The position numbers and the translations under genes are program-made. The notes beneath the pieces were generated by a model that saw only the letters and a list, made by a program, of their open reading frames with translations, ran no database searches and was not told where the DNA came from. From contig CAYWYJ010000106.1 of NCBI GenBank assembly GCA_964462635.1, forward strand, positions 1 to 13,013: a stretch of DNA of 13,013 nucleotides. Reading direction: 5' to 3'. Source of the DNA: JBFMAI01 sp964462635. GTDB lineage: Bacteria > Planctomycetota > Phycisphaerae > UBA1845 > Fen-1342. Below, in pieces: positions 5,885 through 11,935 of the stretch (positions are counted from its first letter, which is position 1; each line of letters starts with the position of its first letter).

Positions 5885-7261
5885 ATGACGACGAAACCGA
5901 GGGTCACTGACAGATCGTGGCTGAGCGGATCGGAGTGGACTTGGGCGCGCTTCCTGCGCTGGGCGGTGCTTGTCGCCGCTACGCTCGTGGTCACCGCCCC
6001 CAGCCCGGCGCAAGACGGCACGTACGATCCGGCCCCCCTTGCGGCGTTGGAAGACCAAGGGGTGGACGCGGTTCCCGGTGGGCTTCCGTTGGAGACTGGG
6101 GGCGACGTGCAAGAGGACGCCGGCGCGGCGGACGATCCGAACGCGGACGGGGAGCCGCCGGGCCCGCCCACCAAACCGGCACCGGCGCACGGTGAGACGG
6201 GCGTCCCGCGCTATACCGGTCTGTACTGGCGGCCGGCCCCCCGGGCCGACTCGTATGACGTGTACTTCGGTACGGACAACCCGCCGCCGTATGTCGGCAA
6301 CACGTCTTACTGGTGCTGGTGGCCGAGTGAGGTTCTCGACTTCGACACGACGTACTACTGGCAGATTGTGGCGAAGAACGCGTCCGGATCGACACCCGGG
6401 CCGGTGTGGTGGTTCCACACCATTAAGTCTGTTGAATGTCGAGGTGACCTGAACTGCGACGATTTCATCGACTTCGGCGACATTAACGTGTACGTACTGG
6501 CCTTCGCCAACTGGCCGGCGTGGCGTCAGCAGTACCCCGACTGCCCGCCGGAAAACGCGTACATAGAGATCAACGAATTCGCCACTCGCCTGGCCTCGGC
6601 CGGCGGACAGCCGATCCCGTGTTCGCCGTCGGCGGGGGCGTGCCGCTTGGCGAACGGCCCGTGCGAACTGAAGACGGAGGCCGAATGCACCGCAGCCAGC
6701 GGCGTCTGGCAAGGTGCGGGGACCGTCTGCACTCCGGACGCGGACGGGGAGCCGCCAGCCGAGCCCTCCAACCCGGATCCGCCGCACGGGGCTACGGGGG
6801 TCTCAGTTGAAACCAATCTGGGCTGGCGGGAAGCCCCTCGGGCAGACTCGTACGACGTGTACTTCGGTGCGGACAACCCCCCGCCGTATGTCGGCCGCAC
6901 GTTTAGCGCTTGGTGGTTGACGTACGCGACGCTCCACCGCGACACGACGTACTACTGGCAGATTGTGGCCAGGAATGCGTCCGGATCGACGCCCGGGCCG
7001 GTGTGGTCGTTCCACACCACCGTGGTTTGCCGGGGCGATACGAACTGCGACGGTTTCATCGACTTCGGCGACATCAACGCGTTTGTGCTGGCTCTCTCGA
7101 ACTGGCAGGCATGGTTGCTGAAGTACCCCGATTGTCCGCCCGAGAACAACGACATCAACGGCGACAAGATATTCGGTGGCGTGGTCGGTGGCAGTAACGA
7201 CATCAAGGCATTCGTGGAGTTGCTGGCCTCGGCCGGCGGACAGCCGATCCCATGTGAGTGA
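5885..7261 (+). CDS. Secreted protein with two fibronectin-III-like/dockerin-like repeat units
   Basis: Predicted 458-residue exported protein of unknown role. The ATG at 5885 has GGAGGG at 5875-5880; the frame opens earlier at 5786, but this start places the signal peptide correctly (hydrophobic WAVLVAATLVV, cleavage near SPAQ, residue 43). Two homologous units follow. Each has a beta-sandwich, fibronectin-III-like segment (about 95-180 and 293-378) with ADSYDVYFG, DTTYYWQIVA and NASGSTPGPVW, then a dockerin-like calcium loop with DxNxDxFxD (188-199 and 385-396), and ends in LASAGGQPIPC. A cysteine-rich linker (253-283) separates the units. Such modules are common in Planctomycetes extracellular proteins. 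No catalytic domain is visible, so binding, surface display or scaffolding are possible roles. Both second EF-hand loops are abnormal. No C-terminal sorting signal is recognisable. Confidence 0.82.
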   Translation: MTTKPRVTDRSWLSGSEWTWARFLRWAVLVAATLVVTAPSPAQDGTYDPAPLAALEDQGVDAVPGGLPLETGGDVQEDAGAADDPNADGEPPGPPTKPAPAHGETGVPRYTGLYWRPAPRADSYDVYFGTDNPPPYVGNTSYWCWWPSEVLDFDTTYYWQIVAKNASGSTPGPVWWFHTIKSVECRGDLNCDDFIDFGDINVYVLAFANWPAWRQQYPDCPPENAYIEINEFATRLASAGGQPIPCSPSAGACRLANGPCELKTEAECTAASGVWQGAGTVCTPDADGEPPAEPSNPDPPHGATGVSVETNLGWREAPRADSYDVYFGADNPPPYVGRTFSAWWLTYATLHRDTTYYWQIVARNASGSTPGPVWSFHTTVVCRGDTNCDGFIDFGDINAFVLALSNWQAWLLKYPDCPPENNDINGDKIFGGVVGGSNDIKAFVELLASAGGQPIPCE

Positions 7262-7433
7262 AGGAGGCCACGCGGGACGCACGCCGGGTGTTCCTCCGGG
7301 TGCTCCTCGGCGGCCGGAGGTTGTGCGGCGCCGCGGGCTCACGGCGGCTGAGGAACCGAGAATGCCGTGGCTGCCGAGAACCCAAACCCTCCCCTAGCAG
7401 CCCGTTGGAGAACCGCTCGTGGCCTTTGAATCT

Positions 7434-7509
7434 GTAGCGCCGGACCTCCGAGTCCGGCGTCTGTTGGGTCGCCGATGCGGTCGCGCTGGACTCGGAGGTC
7501 CAGCGCTAC
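7434..7509. repeat. REPIN-like element: two inverted GTAG-headed REP hairpins
   Basis: The left half (7434-7459) and the right half (7484-7509) are 26 bases each and are reverse complements at 24 of 26 positions, with 24 bases between them. Each half also folds on its own: the left stem CGCCGGAC/GTCCGGCG (7438-7445, 7452-7459) and the right stem CGCTGGAC/GTCCAGCG (7484-7491, 7498-7505) both pair perfectly over eight bases around a six-base loop. The two differences between halves are a C-G versus T-A exchange at the same stem position, so pairing is kept. GTAG lies just outside each stem. This is the structure of a REPIN, a non-autonomous element moved by RAYT-type transposases. Confidence 0.8.
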
Positions 7510-7613
7510 GGCTTTTCAACGGACTGCCAGCCCATCCTCGGCACCGTGAGTCGCCTGTGACGACCTGAGAACGAGAGGGGTCAAGGGGCAGTCGGTGACA
7601 TGGCGGTCGCTCG

Positions 7614-7642
7614 TTCCGAGCCGCGACCGTGAGGGAGCGGGG
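7614..7642 (+). repeat. Dispersed intergenic motif containing CCGTGAGGGAGC
   Basis: The segment reads TTCCGAGCCGCGACCGTGAG followed by GGAGCGGGG. Its 12-base core at 7627-7638 is shared exactly with 1692-1703. The flanking CCGC (7621-7624) and GCGG (7637-7640) can form a short stem. I recall this string as very common between genes in planctomycetes, but have no search to back that. Confidence 0.45.
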
Positions 7643-7795
7643 CATCGCGCGCGAAGAACCGCCTCCTCATGGGCGCGGCCCGGTTCTGTCAGGTACTCGT
7701 AGACGGCCTCCCGAGGGGGGCCGCACAGCCCGCTCCCCGGCGCGACTAGAATTCGTGTAAGCTGGCGCCGAGGGTGCGATCTAAACAGGGTGGTT

Positions 7796-8380
7796 ATGGC
7801 GAATACGCGGACCACGACGACCGGGCAGTGGTCGGCAGCGGCCCCCTCCGGGGCCGAGCGGCTCCCGGCCGGGCTGGTCCGCGGCGACCCGGTGGCGTTC
7901 GTCGCCCTGGTCGCGCAACACGGGCCGCACGTGGCCGGGCTGGCGCGCCGGCTGCTCGGCTGGCCGCCGGAGGTTGACGACGTGGTGCAGGACGTGTTCT
8001 TGTCGGCGTGGCGCGGGCTGCCGGAGTTTCGCGGGCAATGCGCGGTGTCCACCTGGCTGTTTCGGATCACGGTCAATGCCTGTCGCCGGCAGCGTCGCCG
8101 ACGCTTTCTGCGCCTGTTGCCGTGGCACGGCCGTCGCAACGTTGCCGAACCCGCCGAGGCGGCGGCGCAGCAGTCGGAGACCGGGGCGCGGGTGCGGGCG
8201 GCGGTGCGGGCTCTGCCGCCCCGCTATCGCGAGGTGGTGGTGTTGCACTACCTGGAGAATCTCAGCCGTGCGGAGATCGGCGAGATACTGGGGCTGAAGC
8301 CGAACGCCGTCGATGTGCGCCTGAATCGGGCACGCCGGCGCCTGCGGGAGAGGCTCAGCGGGTTGCTGGAGGAGAAGTAG
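7796..8380 (+). CDS. ECF-type RNA polymerase sigma factor
   Basis: Cytoplasmic sigma-70-family factor of 194 residues, containing only regions 2 and 4, the extracytoplasmic-function architecture. Region 2 spans about 26-105, with the core-binding and -10-recognition segment DDVVQDVFLSAWRGLPEFRG followed by STWLFRITVNACRR. Region 4 spans about 132-188, with LPPRYREVVVLHYLENLSRA and the helix-turn-helix AEIGEILGLKPNAVDVRLNRARRRL. The ATG at 7796 is preferred over the GTG at 7790 because AGGG (7787-7790) is then correctly placed. A membrane protein gene begins one base after the stop, with the sigma gene's 3' end supplying GGAGGAG, so the two should be co-translated. That neighbour is the natural candidate for a regulator of this factor. 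The ECF subgroup cannot be set from sequence inspection. Confidence 0.93.
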   Translation: MANTRTTTTGQWSAAAPSGAERLPAGLVRGDPVAFVALVAQHGPHVAGLARRLLGWPPEVDDVVQDVFLSAWRGLPEFRGQCAVSTWLFRITVNACRRQRRRRFLRLLPWHGRRNVAEPAEAAAQQSETGARVRAAVRALPPRYREVVVLHYLENLSRAEIGEILGLKPNAVDVRLNRARRRLRERLSGLLEEK

Positions 8381-8381
8381 C

Positions 8382-8984
8382 GTGGCCACGGACCGGCTGG
8401 GCGAACTGCTGCGACGGGCCGACGCCGAGGTCGCGCGGCCGGCCCCGCTGCCGACGGACCTGCCGGCACGCCTGGTGCGCATCGCGGAACGGCGCCGTCG
8501 CCGACGAGTCATGTTCATGGGGGCGGCGGCGGCCGTCGTGCTGGCGACCGTGACGGCCCTGCCGCTACGGTGGAACGATGTCGGGTCATCGGCCGGTCGG
8601 CGTGGATCGACTGGGAACGCGAGCGCTCGCCGCACGGCGACGGCCGACCGGGAACGTGAAATCGCCCGCTTGCAAGCGGAAGCCGATCTGCACCTGGCCG
8701 TCGCCCGGCGACTGATCGCGCTGCGCGAACGTGAGCAGCGGCTGGCCGAATTGGCACCGGTGACACGGCAGGTGGATCCGGTGCGGCAGGCCGCGGCCCA
8801 GGCCGACCGCGCGGCCATCGTGCTGATTCAGCAGGGGGACCACCTCTGTCATGACCTGAGGTTGCCGCACGCCGCGGCGGAGAGCTATCGCTGCGTCCTG
8901 CGGGCCTATGCGGGAACGCCCTGGGCCAGCATCGCGCGGCAACGCCTCGACGAAATCGCAGACTGCCAAGGAGAATCGCTATGA
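8382..8984 (+). CDS. Single-pass membrane protein encoded with the ECF sigma factor; possible anti-sigma
   Basis: A 200-residue protein starting at GTG 8382. Residues 1-42 are a short cytoplasmic segment ending in an arginine block (ERRRRRR), which with the positive-inside rule puts the N-terminus in the cytoplasm. Residues 43-62 are one transmembrane helix. Residues 88-125 are charged and heptad-like, probably coiled coil, and 142-192 look like a TPR-type helical hairpin (AAESYRCVLRAYAGTP, then SIARQRLDEI). The position directly after an ECF sigma gene suggests sigma control, but the zinc anti-sigma HxxxCxxC motif is absent and the cytoplasmic part is very short, so this is inference only. 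The stop overlaps the next start (ATGA). I do not recognise the family. Confidence 0.72.
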   Translation: MATDRLGELLRRADAEVARPAPLPTDLPARLVRIAERRRRRRVMFMGAAAAVVLATVTALPLRWNDVGSSAGRRGSTGNASARRTATADREREIARLQAEADLHLAVARRLIALREREQRLAELAPVTRQVDPVRQAAAQADRAAIVLIQQGDHLCHDLRLPHAAAESYRCVLRAYAGTPWASIARQRLDEIADCQGESL

Positions 8985-10174
8985 GACCGTGTCTTTCCAA
9001 GGCCGCGATCGTCTTCGTGCTCGGCTGGTCGGCGTTGTTCGCGGCAATCCCCGACGAGGCGGCGGCCCAGGACACGGGGCCGGACGTCGAGGCACAGGGC
9101 GCCGGCTGCGTGCTGAAGATCACATGCGGCAACGACCTGGCGCTGAATCGCAAGACGCTCAGCGAGCTACTCAACAGCAGCGGGATTCTGGGGGCGGCGC
9201 TGGCCGAGGTGCCCGATCTGGATGAGCCTGCCAAAGGCAGCGCGCACGTCCGCATCAGCGAGGACAGCCAGTTGATGACGCGCGAGGGCGAGCAGTTGCT
9301 GGCGACGGCGCTGTTCGGGGTGGACCTGTTTGTGCAGGCCGAACGTTCGCAGGCCGAGCGTTCGCACGCCGAACGGATATTGCGGGGTGTGTGCCGACGA
9401 CTGGACTCTGAGTTGAAGCGGCACAGCGACGTCGAGCAGCAGCATCTACGGACGCAGGTGGCCGAGGTCCGGGCGGCCGTCGGACAAGCCGAGCAGCGTT
9501 TCAAGGAGCTTCAGGCCGTGCGGCAGGAGTTGTCGGCCGCCGCCGGTCAATCCGAGTTGTCGCGGGACGTCGTCTCGGGGCAGATACAGACGGACGAACG
9601 ACAGGAGCGCGAACTGGACCAGCAGCTCGCCGGCCTGCGAGCGCGCCGCGGCGCACTGGCCGAGCAGATCGCCCGCATTGGCAGTCAGGCGGGGGCGGAG
9701 GTGGAGGACGACCCCGTGGTGGTTGAACTGGCCAAGGTCGTCGAATTGCGCGAGGCGAATCTCAAGCGTTGGCAGGAGCTGGTCGCCGACGGGCGGGCCC
9801 CAACGAATGAACAGCAGACCGCACAGGAAGCTCTGGCACTGGCCAAGGCGGAGCTGGCCCGGCAGCGTCAAGCCGCCAGTCAACGCGCCGGCGGCGACCT
9901 GCTGGCCGAGCTGAACAAGGAACTCGTGAGGCTGACGGTGGACATCGCCGCCGCCGAGGCCCAACGCGAGTTCATTCGCCAGCGATTGACCCAGGCGCGT
10001 GAGAAGAAGCTCCTGGAACTGGCCGACCGCTACGAGCGGGAAGTGCGCACGCAGCTCGCCGCGGCGGAGCAGGTTCTACGCGACACCCTGAAGCGGCAGG
10101 CCGACCTGGAGTCGCGACTCGCCAACTACCGACCGCCGACGGTGACCGTGCTGGGCGGCGTGGGCACCCCGTGA
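8981..10174 (+). CDS. Exported coiled-coil protein, third gene of the sigma-factor operon
   Basis: Predicted periplasmic or surface protein of 397 residues and unknown function. The ATG at 8981 has AAGGAG at 8968-8973 and overlaps the preceding stop. A signal peptide covers residues 1-29 (hydrophobic AAIVFVLGWSALFAA, cleavage after EAAA). Residues 40-118 form a compact domain that I do not recognise. From about 139 to 384 the chain is almost entirely helical and rich in Q, E, R and A, in three stretches broken near 238-246 (a DDP segment) and 300-305. The stretch ADGRAPTNEQQTAQEAL resembles the tip of an adaptor-type helical hairpin. Residues 118-133 hold a short repeat (QAERSQAERSHAER). The last residues, PPTVTVLGGVGTP, look like the first strand of an SLBB domain and then stop. 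It may sense or span the envelope together with its operon partners. Confidence 0.72.
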   Translation: MRPCLSKAAIVFVLGWSALFAAIPDEAAAQDTGPDVEAQGAGCVLKITCGNDLALNRKTLSELLNSSGILGAALAEVPDLDEPAKGSAHVRISEDSQLMTREGEQLLATALFGVDLFVQAERSQAERSHAERILRGVCRRLDSELKRHSDVEQQHLRTQVAEVRAAVGQAEQRFKELQAVRQELSAAAGQSELSRDVVSGQIQTDERQERELDQQLAGLRARRGALAEQIARIGSQAGAEVEDDPVVVELAKVVELREANLKRWQELVADGRAPTNEQQTAQEALALAKAELARQRQAASQRAGGDLLAELNKELVRLTVDIAAAEAQREFIRQRLTQAREKKLLELADRYEREVRTQLAAAEQVLRDTLKRQADLESRLANYRPPTVTVLGGVGTP

Positions 10175-10186
10175 AGTGGTCCGACT

Positions 10187-11041
10187 TCAGGTTCGTGCGC
10201 GGCGCCGACGCGGCAGGCGGGAGGCGACAATGAAGAGCAGATAGACCGCCCCCGCCAGGACGATCGTGGTCGCCCCCGGCGGCAGGTCGGGACCGTAGCT
10301 GACCGCCAAGCCGGCCGCGATCAGGACGACGCTCAACACCGCCGATGCCAGCATCATCTGCGCCAACGTCTTGCAGAAGTGGCCCGCGATGGCGGCGGGC
10401 AGCGTCAGCAGGGCGATGACCATCACGATGCCGACCACACTAACCAATAGCACCACCGTCAGGGCCGTCAGGCAGAGCAGCAGAAGGTAGTAGAACTCGA
10501 CATTGACGCCGCGCAGCCGGGCGAATTCGTCGTCAAAGCACACCGCCTGAAGCTGGTTGTAGAACAGCAGCCCAACGACGACGACCGCCGCATCCAGCCC
10601 GACCAGCAACCAGAGGCTCTCGCGCGTGACCATGAGGATGTTGCCGAAGAGGTAGCTCATCAGCTCGACCTGGTAGCCGGGCGTGCGGGCGATGAAGAGC
10701 ACCCCCAGGGCCATGCCGATGGCCCACAACGCCCCGATCGCGGTGTCTTCCCGCTGCTTTGCCCGCAGGCTGACCAGTCCGATGATGACCGCGGCCAGCA
10801 GCGCCGCCGCCACCGCTCCGTACAGCGGGTGCAGCCAGGTCCAGCCGTGGACGACGGCGAGGTAGCGCGCGGCGCCCATGCCGCCGAGCACGCAGTGGGC
10901 GATACCCCCGGCCATGTAGCTGATCCGCCGGACGACGACGTAGCTGCCGATGACGCCGCAGGCCACGCTGGCCAGGACGCCCGAGAGCAGGGCGATCTGG
11001 AGGAACTCGTACCGCGGCAGGGCGTGGAAGAACTCCAACAT
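10187..11041 (-). CDS. znuB: Zinc/manganese ABC transporter, membrane permease (ZnuB family)
   Basis: Integral inner-membrane permease (284 residues) of the ABC-3 family, which moves Zn2+ or Mn2+ handed over by the ZnuA-type binding protein. About eight hydrophobic segments are visible, including GVIGSYVVVRRISYMAGGIAH near the N-terminus, a conserved family segment, then DTAIGALWAIGMALGVLF and, near the C-terminal half, VVGIVMVIALLTLPAAIA, which matches the family pattern vvGllLv.aLLtiPaa. The C-terminus is arginine-rich. The stop is 12 bases from the stop of the convergent coiled-coil gene, leaving little room for a terminator. It is the last gene of znuA-znuC-znuB and is separated from znuC by an unusual 162-base gap filled by repeats. 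Metal specificity is inferred from the family only. Confidence 0.88.
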   Translation of the reverse strand: MLEFFHALPRYEFLQIALLSGVLASVACGVIGSYVVVRRISYMAGGIAHCVLGGMGAARYLAVVHGWTWLHPLYGAVAAALLAAVIIGLVSLRAKQREDTAIGALWAIGMALGVLFIARTPGYQVELMSYLFGNILMVTRESLWLLVGLDAAVVVVGLLFYNQLQAVCFDDEFARLRGVNVEFYYLLLLCLTALTVVLLVSVVGIVMVIALLTLPAAIAGHFCKTLAQMMLASAVLSVVLIAAGLAVSYGPDLPPGATTIVLAGAVYLLFIVASRLPRRRRART

Positions 11042-11062
11042 TGCAGATCCTACTCAGAGTTC

Positions 11063-11203
11063 AGAGTAGCGAATGGCGAGTAGCGAGTTGGGCAGCACAT
11101 GCTGAGCATGACCTCTTGGCCACAGGATGCGGCCAATCACCCATTGGCCACACAGTGTCTGCCATTCTCCATTCGCCACTTGCCACTCGCTACTCGCCAC
11201 TCT
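11063..11203. repeat. Inverted array of AGTAGCGAG/TGGCGA units inside the znu operon
   Basis: The left arm (11063-11090) is built of short units such as GAGTAGCGA and ATGGCGA; the right arm (11162-11202) is the inverted equivalent with more units. GGCGAGTAGCGAGT at 11075-11088 is the exact reverse complement of 11185-11198. Between the arms lies a perfect hairpin GGCCAAT/ATTGGCC (11132-11138, 11144-11150) and a smaller one, CATGC/GCATG, near 11099. The array starts right after the znuC stop and ends about 20 bases before the znuB start, so neither gene is damaged. Arms plus internal palindromes suggest a small inserted, MITE-like element; in RNA it could act as a stability or attenuation structure between the two genes. 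Confidence 0.65.
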
Positions 11204-11935
11204 TCATTCGTGCTTGTGGTGTACAAGCTGCACCTCGTGTCCATACAGCGCGCGGATCGAATCACCGGTGATCGCCTCGGCCCCGTGCATCCGCACGTTG
11301 CGGTTCACACACACCACCGTCTTCACCTGTTGGGCCACGAAGCCGACGTCGTGGGATACGAGGATGACCGTTAGCCGGCAATTCAGCTCGCGCAGCAAGT
11401 CGTTCATCTCATCCTGCACCAGCGGATCCAGGTTCGCGGTCGGTTCATCCAGCAGCAGCAGTTCCGGCTCACACGCCAACGCCCGGGCGATCAACACGCG
11501 CTGCCGCTGTCCGCCGGACAGCGCCGCGAAGGGGCGCTTCACGTAGTCGCTCAGCCCCACCTCGGCCAGAGCGGCCGCGGCCTTGGCGCGATCGTCGCCG
11601 CCGAACGGCCCCAGCCGCGCGTTGCGCAAGCGCCCCATCAGCACCACGTCGCGCACGCGCACCGGAAACTGCGGGTCGAGTTGGGCGTGCTGCGGCATGT
11701 AACCGATCCGCCGGCGGGCCTCCACCGGCGACGTGCCGAACACCCGCACCGTGCCACGCGTCGGCGTCAATAACCCCAGAATCAGCCGCAGCAGCGTCGT
11801 CTTGCCGCCGCCGTTCGGCCCCACCATGCAGACGTAGTCCCCGCGCCGAATGGTCAGGTTGACCTGGTCGAGCACCGGCGTTGTGCCGAACGCGAAGCTC
11901 AGGTCGCGGATCTCGATGATCGGTTCAGCCGTCAC
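11204..11935 (-). CDS. znuC: Zinc/manganese ABC transporter, ATP-binding protein (ZnuC family)
   Basis: Cytoplasmic ATPase (243 residues) that powers the ZnuB permease. All nucleotide-binding elements are present and in order: Walker A GPNGGGKT (39-46), Q-loop Q82 in YMPQ, signature LSGGQRQR (139-146), Walker B LLLLDEP (159-165), D-loop NLD (168-170) and the switch histidine H195 in LVSHD. The YMPQHAQLDPQFPV segment and the histidine-containing C-terminus (GHEVQLVHHKHE) are typical of the Zn/Mn subgroup. The start is GTG at 11935, overlapping the znuA stop as GTGA, so translation is coupled to znuA. Its stop is followed at once by the repeat array that separates it from znuB. Confidence 0.93.
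   Translation of the reverse strand: MTAEPIIEIRDLSFAFGTTPVLDQVNLTIRRGDYVCMVGPNGGGKTTLLRLILGLLTPTRGTVRVFGTSPVEARRRIGYMPQHAQLDPQFPVRVRDVVLMGRLRNARLGPFGGDDRAKAAAALAEVGLSDYVKRPFAALSGGQRQRVLIARALACEPELLLLDEPTANLDPLVQDEMNDLLRELNCRLTVILVSHDVGFVAQQVKTVVCVNRNVRMHGAEAITGDSIRALYGHEVQLVHHKHE

Larger units (their letters stand above)
7262..7795. other. 534-base intergenic region upstream of the sigma-factor operon
   Basis: No gene is supported here. It contains the REPIN-like element at 7434-7509 and a copy of a dispersed motif at 7614-7642. A possible -10 box TAGAAT is at 7747-7752, about 45 bases before the sigma-factor start and in the same GCGACTAGAAT-like context as the trxA promoter, but no TTGACA-like -35 box sits at the right distance; the operon may instead be read by its own ECF sigma factor. 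Confidence 0.45.

Noticed and set aside
5177..6787. A 536-codon open frame on the minus strand across trxA's upstream region and the secreted-protein gene
   Set aside because: Arginine-, proline- and glycine-rich reading with no motif, antisense to a gene with clear modules and in conflict with trxA; long antisense frames are expected at this GC content.
7434..7509. Intrinsic terminator for the secreted-protein gene
   Set aside because: The stem structure is followed by CTTTTC only, lies more than 170 bases from the stop, and its duplicated, covarying halves fit a REPIN better.
7781..8818. A 345-codon minus-strand frame opposite the sigma factor and membrane protein genes
   Set aside because: Antisense shadow of two well-supported genes; its residues are low-complexity and lack any recognisable domain.
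8382..8984. Classical zinc anti-sigma factor
   Set aside because: No HxxxCxxC motif occurs in the cytoplasmic segment, which at 42 residues is shorter than a usual anti-sigma domain; only the gene order supports the role.
11041..11271. Small plus-strand open frames across the znuC-znuB gap
   Set aside because: Their translations are simple readings of the AGTAGCGAG repeat array, without a ribosome site or family signal.
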